A stretch of 31,801 nt of DNA from Chara braunii (Eukaryota; Streptophyta; Charophyceae; Charales; Characeae): positions 664,708-696,508 of the forward strand of contig BFEA01000084.1 of the NCBI GenBank assembly GCA_003427395.1. The letters are read 5' to 3'. Numbering within the stretch: position 1 is the stretch's first letter; the number at the start of each line of letters is the position of its first letter. The notes beneath the pieces were generated by a model. It did no database searches. It was given only the letters and a program-made list of their open reading frames with translations, and was not told the DNA's origin. Made by a program: the position numbers and the translations under genes. Below, piece by piece: positions 1 through 9,337 of the stretch.

Positions 1-470
1 ACTCAGGCACAAAACCAGGGTTTCGGGAACAGGCTATTTCTGGCCTGTTCCCACGACAGCCTCAAGCAAGAGCTGCAGCGGCAGCCCCTGACTCCCTTCG
101 GCATTGGCAAGAGCAGCCTCCTGGACTGCCTCGCCCTGCAGTCAGGAGGCAGGCCGAGAAGTACATAGGGAGTTCCCATGCACTTCACAGGAGGAAGGTA
201 GTTGGAAAGTAGGCACGAGTAGTCTTCAGGATTCAGCCGCAGCACTCAGGAGGAGCGCTACGGTAGTAGTTAGCGCTAGCAGTAATCTTCAGCGTTGGGC
301 GCTCATAGCTGTAGGGGTAGTCTTCAGCGCAAGGCGCTAGTAGCTGGTAGTAGCAGCATTGGAGAGAGATGGCTGGCGGAGGCCAGCGGTACTTACCTGT
401 GGCGCCATAGCTCCAGCTCCATCTTCGAGGTACCTGCATCAAGGCGCCAACTTCACAGGTTAGTACTGGA
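1..470 (+). repeat. Partial LTR of family B gypsy element (left copy)
   Basis: Bases 1-470 match 31332-31801 with no difference that I could find by eye. The right copy lies 231 bases inside an LTR that begins TGTGACATAC at 31101 after a purine tract, so this left copy is LTR sequence that lacks its first 231 bases because the window starts here. It contains an imperfect hairpin (389-401 against 454-466, 12 of 13 pairs). It runs straight into an (AG)n tract. What follows that tract (496 onward) does not resemble the LTR tail seen at 28151-28523, so this copy is either recombined or mis-joined. Confidence 0.75.
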
Positions 471-471
471 C

Positions 472-495
472 AGAGAGAGAGAGAGAGAGAGAGAG
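472..495. repeat. (AG)n microsatellite inside LTR
   Basis: An uninterrupted AG dinucleotide tract starts two bases after the end of the 470-bp terminal repeat. The right-hand copy of that repeat stops at the window end just before this tract would begin, which fits an assembly break at a microsatellite. Confidence 0.9.
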
Positions 496-2175
496 CGGTT
501 CTTTCCCACGATTGAAAATCAAAGGGGCCCAATTCCCATAGTTCTTCATGTGAGCATCCGTGTGAGTTAGTGATGTATGTTGCCCGATTTCCTGAGTAAA
601 TGCACCATGCCTTCATTGTGCTGCTCTATCTTTTTGCTCTACTTCCTCTGTATGTTGCCCTATTTTCGGAGTAAACGCACCATGCCTTTAATGTGCTGTT
701 CTATCTTTTTGCTCTACTCCCTGCCCTCCCATTTCAGACTCCGTTTCAACCCAGCCATGGCCTAGACATCTCTGCAGTGGCCCAGCCATGGGCGTGGCCA
801 AGACATCTCAGCCATGGCCCAGCCATGGGTGTGGCCTAGACAGTGCGGCTGTGGCATAAGCAGGCACGGAAAAAAAAAAAAAAAAAAAAAAAAGTCGCAG
901 ACGAGGAGGAAAAAAAAAACAAAACAAAAAAAAACATGACTGCCACCTCCCATTTTTGCCAATTACTGAACCCGTAGGCCATTATTTCACTTTTATTTTA
1001 GTGCATCTTTTTTTTTTTTTTTTTTTTTACGGTCAGTCAATCAATCAATCAATCAATCAATTAATTGAATTAATCAGTCTTTTCTTATTTTAATATCTCG
1101 AACCCATTCTTTTTTTTTTTTTTAACGGGGGTGGGTACCCCCCGACACCCGCACCCCTCCCCAGCCCCTCAACCGACCCAAACACACCCTGGATGGCCAA
1201 CTATGGACGCCCTGAATCCCGTACGTACGGCCGTACGGCCCGTCTCCGTAGGTGAGGCTTACACAGTTCACTTGTATGCGCCTGCAGATGTACACACAAA
1301 CATAAAAGGAGAAGAAGAAGAAGAAGAGGAGGGGAGAAGAGGAGGAGGAGGAGGAGGAGGGGCGGAAGAAGAACAGAACAGAAGCTGAATAATGACCCCA
1401 GTACTTTTCCAGGTAGAGTTGTGTATCACTATGAAATGGGAACAACTTAAGAAAAAACTTACAATTCTTGTCCTCACGTAAAGTTATCCTTCATCATATT
1501 CAATGATTCAATCAATGCTGGCTAGGGGGAACCTATGGGGGAAAGCTGGGGCAGGTTTATTCGGGGAGGGGCAAAGAGAAGAGAAGAGGAAGAAGTGTGC
1601 AGGGATTATTGGCTTGAATTTGAATTTAATGCCTGTACTATGGTCGACCCTGCAATACCTTTACGCCCTTATCAGAATTTCCAGACCCCTTTCCTCCCTC
1701 GGAGTAGAGTATGGTTCCAAGGGCCTAGTTTGGTTATGAGTGAAAGAAAGATTAGTTGAATGGGGTGAAAGGACTGTATTTCTAGGAAACAAGATCATGG
1801 GAAGATGAGGATGGAATAGTGCTAGGTTGATTATGCATTGATCTGGTGCCCCAATGGGGTGAAGAGGCAGGACTTTGTCCGAAGTTCTGTATTGTCTTGG
1901 TTCATCATAACACTAATGTACTCAGGGGACCCTGGACCCAGTTTCCAGCAGGTGCTCTTTGTACAAGGAAAATGAGCAGAAGCGAGATGACAATAACCAG
2001 AATGCACAATCACATTGAAAGCCAGAAAGTATCACAGTGTCCAGAAAGCAGCATTGCACCAATATCACACCAATGAAAAATCGTAACACTGAAAACCAAT
2101 GTTAATGAGAGCTTGCTCTCGCCACCACCAACATGAGTGTCCAGGCCCTATCTTCCTACTTGGCGCTCGGCGCCC
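496..2175. other. Gene-free interval with simple repeats
   Basis: No credible coding sequence is visible. The interval holds a 75-bp tandem duplication (574-723), degenerate CATGGCC-type repeats (755-850), a poly-A run (870-893), a poly-T run near 1011-1028, (TCAA)n at 1037-1060, overlapping GTACGTACGG palindromes near 1219-1240, and a GAA/GGA purine tract (1305-1370). From 1390 to 2175 I see unique-looking sequence with short ORFs only and no recognisable domain. Confidence 0.7.
574..723. repeat. 75-bp tandem duplication
   Basis: Two adjacent units begin with TGTATGTTGCCC at 574 and 649. Both continue through a shared GCACCATGCCTT block and end in TTTTTGCTCTACT. They differ at scattered positions (nearly 90 percent identity by eye), so the duplication is not recent. 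Confidence 0.8.
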
Positions 2176-2931
2176 TGTGACGAACTACTTCCCGAACCCG
2201 TACTATCTTTCGTACCCCTCTGGCTCCAATTTTTTCCGTGTATCATACCAACCCCATAAAAAACCCAGTTGTTTTCTTGATTTCGGGCGCCGCGTTTGTG
2301 GCCCCCATTTTGTCGAAAGCTCTTTTCAATTCTTGGAATTCTTTTTTTGCAACTCGGGAAATACATAGGAATTTGTGCGCGCCCTAGCGAGCGCATTGGG
2401 AATTGGGTCCGGCAGTTGGGAATTCCGGGATAAGCGGAACTTCGACGTGTCCTTTTTGTATGTGAATGTTCTCGGTTGCGTTGGGGAAAACTCTCTGAAT
2501 TTTGTGAGGATACGAATAGGCGTAGGACTTTCATTTCCCGCGTCGTCTTTTTCGCGCGCGGATATGGTGATTTCAATTTTGAATTGGTTTAGGACATAGG
2601 GAAGCTGTAACTGTTTCGGTGCCTTTTCATTTTCTTTCTGTTGACGGCGCCACACATGCGAAGCTTTCTTTCCTGCCCCAGTGCCCCCCCCCCCCCCGCT
2701 GTGTTTCCCGCATCATTCTCTCCCGTGCTCTTTCCTCCTTCCCCCTTCTCATCCTCCCTTCTCGCAACTGTTTTCTCTCTTTCTCTCCCGCTCTGATCCG
2801 TTGCGCGCCCATTTCCCTTTCTTGATCACCTGAATCTTGGACCCGTCTTGCGCTACTTCTCACGCCCTTTTTCCTTTCGCCCGACGAACGCGACTCGGAA
2901 GCCCGGTCGATCCTTCGATTACTCTCGCCCA

Positions 2932-3124
2932 CCAATCAGACGCGTGGTACGATAGGATCTGCCCATTGCGCGACGAACCTGATTGGCGAAGCCCAGAGTC
3001 CCGAAGGATCAACATGGCTTTCGAAGCGCGCTCCTCGCCAAGTCTTCTCCTCCTGCTTCTTTTCTTACACTTCGACTTTCCCCCTGCCTTCTCTCTCCCT
3101 TGCCCCTCTTCTCGCCACTATAAA
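2932..3124 (+). promoter_or_regulatory. LTR promoter: paired CCAAT boxes and TATA box
   Basis: A CCAAT box is at 2932-2936 (CCAATCAG), a reverse-orientation CCAAT at 2982-2986 (GATTGG), and a TATA box at 3119-3124 within CACTATAAAT. All three are kept in the 3' LTR (14234, 14284, 14421) at the same spacing. The gag ORF lies 1.9 kb downstream, so transcripts would have a very long 5' leader. The start site itself is inferred. Confidence 0.65.
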
Positions 3125-4093
3125 TTCCGCAAACGCGCCCGCAAATCTCTCTTACGTTCTCGACTCCTCAGCCAGCTTCCGGGAAGCAGTGGCTAGGCAG
3201 AGTGTTTGATGCGAGTTGGAAAGTCCTGTCGGGCTGTCGATAGGCTGGCCGGTTGCGCGCTTGATCGCCACGACGGACTGTGGGATCTGGGCGAACCGCG
3301 TCGAGTTTACGTCAGCGGGGTGACGATCGCAATGGTGGGAGTTAGCACGCGACGGTCGGGATCGTCGGTGCGGGTATGAGGATCAATGATTGGAGTTGAG
3401 TGGGTGATTGGCCCGGGGCCATATCGGAGTTAACGGCGAATGCGCCTTTGTTGTTGCGGATCTTTATCTCTGGCGTGAGTGCACGGCGGCAACGTTGAAC
3501 TTCCTCCTTTCGGATCTTATCATCTTCTATCTCGACTTTCCTCCCTCATCTCCCTCTCTCTCTTCTATCTTTGAATGATGATGTGTCTCGATGTTTGCCT
3601 CCCCCTTGGATGAGAATGAATCTGTGTGCTTTCCCGTGTGAAAGAACTTCTTCCGGAACTTTTCCATTAGTTTCTTGGGTAATCCCCATACGTCGAGGAA
3701 TTGATCCTCCTGTCTTGTGAACGGTGGATGCGTGTGTACAATTCCCTCGGTTGATTTCTGACTCGTATACCCCTGTCATTTTCACACCTTCCACAGTGAA
3801 TGTATGTATGAAGATGCGCGTCTTTTCGTGTTGATTAGACGCAGCCCCCAGCAGGATTTTGTTCGAGAATGCAAGAGTGTTTAGATCTGTAGTTCTGAAA
3901 GCCCTGCGCATGCCATCTCCCTAATGATGCATGACATCAGCAACCGAGCCACCGGGCGGCCTTGGGAAACAAGGCGCTTAGGATCAACGCTGCGTTGGCT
4001 TACTAAACCTGAGTCGCGGGTCGGTCCCTTAGTTACATGCCTGATCAAGCTGATGAGTGCTTTCTTTCTCTCTCTCGTGTTGAAAAGAAGTGA

Positions 4094-4678
4094 TTGGTGG
4101 TGGCGCGAGTGTTTTCTTTTCTTGATGACGTCCCGGGAGTTTTGCAATTGATTGACATGTGGACTGACAAACACCCTGCGATTGGGCGTCAGCCTCCCGT
4201 ATCTCCCGTATCAACACGACCTTTTCCTTACAACCAGGAAAGGACACGTGTATGCGAGTGGGACGTACGAGAAGCCGTCGCACGAATCAGCGAGCAATAT
4301 TTTTTTCCTCTGAAAAACCGTTGTTCAGGGTTCGTACCGGCTGGGTTTGCCATTATCGATACACACTTTCCACCCTACTCGATATTGTTGCCATTCAACG
4401 AGTTGATAATCATCCCGTGGACGACAGTAGAACCCCACTGGCCGCGCACTCTATGCACCGAATGCCAGCGCTTTGAGCGCTACGAAACGAGGGGTTTCCA
4501 CTACCGTGTGCGGAGTGAAGACGAACATAGAGAAAGAGCCACGCGACTAAGACCATCCCCGTCGGATTCAGAACTGGTTAGTGAACGACGACGAAATTTT
4601 ATACGGAAACGAGACACGCGAAGCGTGCCGAAGCCTTTCTGTTCTAAACGACGGGTCGTAGCCAGGAGGGAAGTCTGA
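4094..4678 (+). CDS. LTR-encoded ORF with FPPY/IPW/WPR core, unknown function
   Basis: This open frame lies wholly inside R-U5 of the 5' LTR, upstream of gag. The first codon of the open stretch here is TTG. The first ATG is at 4157, giving about 173 residues. The central part reads GF-x-I-x-T-x-FPPY, then LP-x3-L-x2-IPW, then WPR and a short EC motif. The same order of motifs occurs in the - strand solo LTR at 25133-25417, although the two LTRs are far diverged in DNA. The tail is basic and arginine-rich. I recognise no domain. It could be an LTR-encoded accessory protein, or a remnant of a captured ORF. The 3' LTR copy has lost the 4157 ATG and stops early, as expected after insertion. Confidence 0.5.
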   Translation: MVVARVFSFLDDVPGVLQLIDMWTDKHPAIGRQPPVSPVSTRPFPYNQERTRVCEWDVREAVARISEQYFFPLKNRCSGFVPAGFAIIDTHFPPYSILLPFNELIIIPWTTVEPHWPRTLCTECQRFERYETRGFHYRVRSEDEHRERATRLRPSPSDSELVSERRRNFIRKRDTRSVPKPFCSKRRVVARREV

Positions 4679-4918
4679 CAATATTTTCTGGATTGAATTC
4701 ATATTTCTCTCTCCTCTCGCGCCAAACTTCCGCGCGCATTTTGCGTCGCTCGAAAAACGATCGACTTACTTCATCGGACCAACACGGGGGATCTCAGTTC
4801 CGTTTGTGTCCCTACACTCAATTTCCGAAAATCCTTGGCACACCCCATCTTGCTGTTTTTCTGGGCCTCTTTCCACACATCTAGCACTCCGAACGAAAGA
4901 CAGCACAGGGCGTGAGGT

Positions 4919-4930
4919 TGGTATCGGAGC
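4919..4930 (+). promoter_or_regulatory. Primer-binding site (initiator tRNA-Met type)
   Basis: TGGTATCGGAGC matches the usual plant tRNA-Met primer-binding sequence TGGTATCAGAGC at 11 of 12 positions, and the exact form is present in this window at 28527. It would prime minus-strand synthesis. It abuts the LTR with no spacer because the LTR end is truncated. Confidence 0.85.
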
Positions 4931-5048
4931 CGAAACGTGTCGGTTCTGATGATAGTGAGTCGAACTGGCGAGAGGTAGGAGAAGCCCTCAACTAGCTCGT
5001 CGAGATCGCCCCATGACCAGGTCTTGATCTGGTGCGGTTGCACCCGCA

Positions 5049-7079
5049 ATGCCAATGGGAGACGGCACTAGAGTGATCGTTAGCATTTCTGCCCCTTTCC
5101 CCTTCTTACCTAACCATACCCATCCCGAGGCTTGGTTGGAAGTCGTCGAAGCTCAAGGCTACAGTGTGGGCGATCTTCCCCGCATTCTTACCTTGCTACT
5201 CCGCAATACGTCGCATAATTGGTTTAAAAAGCATACGTGGGTAAATTGGAATACTTTCAAACAAGCCTTCTTGGCTCGATTCGATACGGTCAGTGAAGAT
5301 GCCGCCTGGTACGTGCTCAAAACTCGGCCACAAGGACCAGGGGAGTTGCTGCCCGATTTCGTGGATCGATTTCAAACCACGTTGGACAAATCCGGGCGAG
5401 ACGAGAAATCCGCTGGAGATTTGTTCATCGATCACCTACGAAGTCCGACGTTGAAGGGGAAGTTACAGAAAAAGGTCCCGCCAAAGACACACCAGCTATC
5501 TGCTATCGTCACTAAAGCGTTGGAATTAGACCTGGCTGATACAAATAAATATATCAGTCAGGGAGATGAAGATACTACGAACACCATACAAGATGTAGCG
5601 GCTAAAAGGCGATCGTGGTTGCGGGCGGTAGAACAGTTTTATCCCCGCCCCGACCATGACCTTCCCGACGGGATCGCTTCCGATATCCCGTCTGTTTCTT
5701 CTTCCTCTCCCCCGGTGAATCAACCGATAGCGGCAGTTAAGAGCAGAATCTCGCACGAACTCCCCTCACCGGCCGTAACCAACGTACATCTTGCCCAAAT
5801 GATCCATACGGCCACTACCAAGCAGTCCGAATGGATGAGCAACTTGATCCAAATGCAGGCTGCTCACATGAAGCGGATGGAACAGATAATGAGCAGGCTA
5901 ATTAAGCCTAACCTGGCCCCCGCTCGGCCTTCCCCCGCGTCATTTCCACTCTTGCCTGCCCCGCCTGCACCAGGATACGCACCTCAGTTCTCTCACCCAG
6001 CTAATCCAGTAGGAAAGATTGAGTGTTTTAACTGCAAACAACCCGGACATTTCGCCCAAAACTGTCCGCAGCCAAAGCATAATCAGCCCCCACCTGCTGC
6101 GGCTCCTGTGGCCCTGAATCAAGGACAAGTGGCCGCATTGATGGATACGGCCCAACAAGGGGAGCTCGTGGCATATGCCCCAGAACAGCCTTCCCCCTTG
6201 ATGACAACGGCGTCGACATCGGGGGCTTCTTCCTCTGACGTTGCTAAGGTGGTCGATCCACTTGAGTATCTTCATCTCGCCGGCATGATCGGAGCGATCC
6301 GATCGGCCCCTGATGATCTCGAATGGGTCGATCGCGAATCCAATCCTGGTCCGCAGTTTCGGACGGGAGAAACTGATGTATTGAGAGCGCTCAAGCAATT
6401 GGATATTCGCGTTCCTATCCCAGTAGGACATTTTCTCACCATATCCGAAGCTGCGAATGATAAACTCTTGCAACATTACCAGAAAAATCAAAAGCGCTTT
6501 ACGTACCAGCGCATACAGCGGATGTTAAAAAAGAAGGAAGGAGGCGAGGAAGTTACACCTCCCGAACCCGAAGCCGCACGTACAGCACCGATCCCTTTAG
6601 CAGAGAAGGATCACTTCGTACAAGCTCAGCCGGTACTGTGGAAGAGCGCGAAATGTGATTGCGAAGTTTGGGGCAAGCTGTTTAACGCCCTTATCGACAC
6701 AGGGTCTTCTGCAGTGGCCATATCATTAGACACTATCAGAAAGACAGGACGACTCGGATCCATTCTTCCTCAATTTGGCAAAGACAATTATGTCTTTGCC
6801 GACGAGGAAGCAATGAACATCGTGGACATTATTGAGAATGTGGCTGTAAAGGTTGGACGAGTACACGTCCTTGTTAATGCACTAGTAATAGATGTGCGTT
6901 CCTATTCTGTGTTGTTAGGACTACCTTGGGCGATGGCGGTAGGGGCCCGTCTGCATTTCGATTCAAAACAACTGGTGCTCACGCAAACTGGGGGAAAGCC
7001 TCAAACTCTTCCCTTCGGAATTTTCACCCGAACGATAAAACAAACTCCTAACTCAGCCCAAATAGGGATGATTCGATGA
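5049..7079 (+). CDS. gag: Gag-protease polyprotein of family A element
   Basis: The 676-residue ORF starts at an ATG (5049) about 120 bases after the primer-binding site. The N-terminal part, roughly residues 15-165, resembles the retrotransposon Gag capsid domain (WFKKH, F-x-F-L-x-RFD style helices). A CCHC zinc knuckle follows with C326, C329, H334 and C339. After a proline-rich linker, an aspartic protease region has DTG at 550-552 and the second conserved LLG-type motif near residue 622. Gag would package the RNA and protease would cut the polyprotein in cytoplasmic particles. The ORF ends in TGA, immediately followed by ATG in the same frame, which opens the RT ORF. It is the best preserved gene in the element. 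Confidence 0.92.
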   Translation: MPMGDGTRVIVSISAPFPFLPNHTHPEAWLEVVEAQGYSVGDLPRILTLLLRNTSHNWFKKHTWVNWNTFKQAFLARFDTVSEDAAWYVLKTRPQGPGELLPDFVDRFQTTLDKSGRDEKSAGDLFIDHLRSPTLKGKLQKKVPPKTHQLSAIVTKALELDLADTNKYISQGDEDTTNTIQDVAAKRRSWLRAVEQFYPRPDHDLPDGIASDIPSVSSSSPPVNQPIAAVKSRISHELPSPAVTNVHLAQMIHTATTKQSEWMSNLIQMQAAHMKRMEQIMSRLIKPNLAPARPSPASFPLLPAPPAPGYAPQFSHPANPVGKIECFNCKQPGHFAQNCPQPKHNQPPPAAAPVALNQGQVAALMDTAQQGELVAYAPEQPSPLMTTASTSGASSSDVAKVVDPLEYLHLAGMIGAIRSAPDDLEWVDRESNPGPQFRTGETDVLRALKQLDIRVPIPVGHFLTISEAANDKLLQHYQKNQKRFTYQRIQRMLKKKEGGEEVTPPEPEAARTAPIPLAEKDHFVQAQPVLWKSAKCDCEVWGKLFNALIDTGSSAVAISLDTIRKTGRLGSILPQFGKDNYVFADEEAMNIVDIIENVAVKVGRVHVLVNALVIDVRSYSVLLGLPWAMAVGARLHFDSKQLVLTQTGGKPQTLPFGIFTRTIKQTPNSAQIGMIR

Positions 7080-8723
7080 ATGGATCCCGATGACTATTCT
7101 TCCTCGGACATCGGTAGCGGAATCGGGGAACAGGAATACGAAGAAGAACTACCTACTGAGCACCTGTGCGAACTTTTCGAACACGAAATTCCCGAAGAAT
7201 TTCGAGTGTGCCCCGACACTGCCCGAAGCTTCCACGTGGATTCAGGAGACAGCGTGCTTGCGCCTCCGAAAACCCAGGTCAGTCCTTCTGTCCTCCTCGG
7301 GGAACCCATATTACAAGTATCTGACCTAGCCGATGATTTGAAACCCCCTCGTACCTTGTACGAGGGAGCACTTTCCTTACAAACGCGTTATCAACAAACG
7401 GAACAGTATCTAGACGTTTCTGTTTTCCTGCCCAGATCGTTACTAACGACGGGGGCGACCATCCCTTTGATTAAACAGGAAGCGGAAGCGCCGGTAGATG
7501 ACGTGCTTGATCTAATGCAGGAGATGACGGACCTAACAGTTCTAACTGTGGAACAGACTTTGGCCGACTCAGAAACTGACGCTGAAACTAAAGAAACCGA
7601 AATGATCAGCCCCGCCGAATCACAGATGATTGCGACTGTCTTCTCTGTTCGCACCAATAGTTCCGTTTTTTCGAGTGTCTACGATCAACGGGAGCGGCCG
7701 ATTGATTGGATCGACATACCCCTTCTGATTTATGGGGAATCGACAATCACCCTGCCAAACCACGTCCCCACGGAATTCCAGAAATCATTAATCTGTGTTT
7801 TGAATGGCTACGCGGAGGTATTAAGTGTACATGATAACGATATTGGCCTCACTAACGTGATCGAGCATGCCATTCTCACGGGAGATCATCCGCCCATTAG
7901 TTGCACTCCTTACCGATACTCACCAGCTCAAAGAGCGGCCGCTTTTCAACGGATTAAAGAATTCGAAGCTAATGGATGGATCGAACACACAATAGGTCCA
8001 TGGTCTTTTCCCGTAGTAATTGTGCCCAAAAAGGCCGGAGGGATTCGCATTTGGATTGATTACCGGAAGTTGAATGATATCATGGTCAAAGATGTGTACC
8101 CCCTCCCCCGGATTGATGAGTTGTTGGATGCGATTGGGAGTGCTCGATTTTTCAGTAAGTTTGATGTTCGCCATGGGTTCCATCACCTTCTTGTCCGAAA
8201 AGAAGATTGTCCGAAAACGGCGTTTGTGCTCTTCGAGGGGACGTGGCAGTGGATTCGATGTCCGATGCCTGCGACCTTTCAGCAAGGCATGAATATGGCT
8301 TTTCATAATTTCGTGCGGAAGACACATTTGGCACATAGCATCATCAGCTATTGCGTGATTGTGTACATGGATGACATTCTGGTGTACTCGAGTTCCTACG
8401 AGGGACACGTGCAACATATCGAATGGGCGCTGCATGCGTTACGAGATGCGGGCTTCAAGGTGGCGTTTCAGAAGTGTCAGTTTTTCCTTACCACCATTTC
8501 CTTCCTGGGACACGTGGTAACATACCAGGGACTCCAACCGGAACCGCATAAGGTGGCAGCTGTCAGAGATGCGCCGATGCCTACAACTATCACGCAAGTT
8601 CGCGCCTTTTTGGATCTGGCCTCGTACTACCGAAGATTTATCAAGGGCTTCGCGGCGATTGCGGGACCCCTCACAAATCTTGCTGCGCAAAGATCAGTCA
8701 TTGATCTGAGCGTCGGAGTGTGA
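7080..8723 (+). CDS. pol: Reverse transcriptase ORF of family A pol (C-terminally frameshifted)
   Basis: The 547-codon ORF follows the gag-protease stop codon directly and in the same frame, so one TGA (7077-7079) is all that divides them. Residues 1-230 are an acidic linker with no recognised domain. Residues 275-535 are a gypsy RT: the catalytic aspartate in FDVRHGFHH is D362, the YMDD box is 429-432, and the FLGH thumb motif lies near 480. The final dozen residues are out of frame. An extra base near 8682 puts the RNase H sequence in the next frame, and the ORF then stops at 8721. The intended product is a Gag-Pol protein that copies the RNA to DNA. The ATG at 7080 may be a chance methionine rather than a true start. 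Confidence 0.88.
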   Translation: MDPDDYSSSDIGSGIGEQEYEEELPTEHLCELFEHEIPEEFRVCPDTARSFHVDSGDSVLAPPKTQVSPSVLLGEPILQVSDLADDLKPPRTLYEGALSLQTRYQQTEQYLDVSVFLPRSLLTTGATIPLIKQEAEAPVDDVLDLMQEMTDLTVLTVEQTLADSETDAETKETEMISPAESQMIATVFSVRTNSSVFSSVYDQRERPIDWIDIPLLIYGESTITLPNHVPTEFQKSLICVLNGYAEVLSVHDNDIGLTNVIEHAILTGDHPPISCTPYRYSPAQRAAAFQRIKEFEANGWIEHTIGPWSFPVVIVPKKAGGIRIWIDYRKLNDIMVKDVYPLPRIDELLDAIGSARFFSKFDVRHGFHHLLVRKEDCPKTAFVLFEGTWQWIRCPMPATFQQGMNMAFHNFVRKTHLAHSIISYCVIVYMDDILVYSSSYEGHVQHIEWALHALRDAGFKVAFQKCQFFLTTISFLGHVVTYQGLQPEPHKVAAVRDAPMPTTITQVRAFLDLASYYRRFIKGFAAIAGPLTNLAAQRSVIDLSVGV

Positions 8724-9267
8724 TCAAGCGTTTTCGAAACTCAAGGCCGCTCTCATCTCGGCTCGGGTCCTTATAAGGTCGGATCCCGAAAAGCCTTTTG
8801 TTCTCATTACTGACTGGTAGCCAGAGGCAATTTCAGCGATCCTTGCCCAGGTGGGACCAAGTGGACTCGAGAGCGTGGTGGAGTATGCGTCCAAATCGGT
8901 GCCCGCCTGTAAGCGCAACTACGCCGCTCCAACGGGAGAATGCTACGCGGCTCTCTGGGGAATCAGTCACTTTCGCGCTTACCTGTACGGGCGGAAGTTC
9001 ACCTTGATAACCGATCATGAGCCCCTGTTGGCTCTGAAGAAATCGAAGGATTACTCTGGCATGATCGGGCGATGGGCAACGGTGCTGCAGAGCATGGATT
9101 TCGACATTCGTCATTAGAAGCACGAGAGACACGGAAATGCGGACGGACTGACACGACTCCACCGGCCTGAGAAAGTTCCGAAGAGTGAGGAGGTGATTCC
9201 GTGGAACGAATCCGAACAGGAGATTGGACCTCGGTACGACCAAGTGGAGATCTTGTCGAAGCAGTAA
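8683..9267 (+). pseudogene. pol: RNase H domain of pol, broken
   Basis: Frame +1 relative to RT continues the polyprotein: the RT-RNase H connection (ECDQAF, KLKAAL), then an ITDW segment, EYASKS, GECYAALW and LITDHEPL, which are hallmarks of gypsy RNase H. In this frame there are stops at 8707 (TGA), 8818 (TAG), 9115 (TAG) and 9265 (TAA). The first three fall at positions where sequence on both sides still reads as conserved protein, so they are single-base nonsense changes. The domain would degrade the RNA strand of the RNA-DNA hybrid. After 9265 no clear continuation exists in this frame. Confidence 0.85.
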
Positions 9268-9337
9268 GTGATACAAGGACCAATTTGTCTGTTCTACCCT
9301 CTCCGCAATACAGTCCAATCTCTCCTCCTCTGTCATC

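Larger units (their letters stand above)
2176..4918 (+). repeat. 5' LTR of family A element
   Basis: It is a direct repeat of 13489-16231. It starts TGTGAC, but unlike the 3' LTR it does not end in GTCACA: the shared GCGTGAGGTTG runs directly into the primer-binding site. The 3' LTR has GCGCGTCACA there, so about ten bases at the U5 end have been lost, consistent with a deletion between two TG dinucleotides. CCAAT and TATA signals sit at 2932-3124, giving a U3 of roughly 0.97 kb and an R-U5 of roughly 1.75 kb, which is unusually long. An ORF occupies 4094-4678. Confidence 0.93.

Noticed and set aside
9261-9311. Short intron joining RNase H to the PHD ORF (GTAAGT donor, CAG acceptor)
   Set aside because: Joining at these sites gives a frame that stops within about ten codons.
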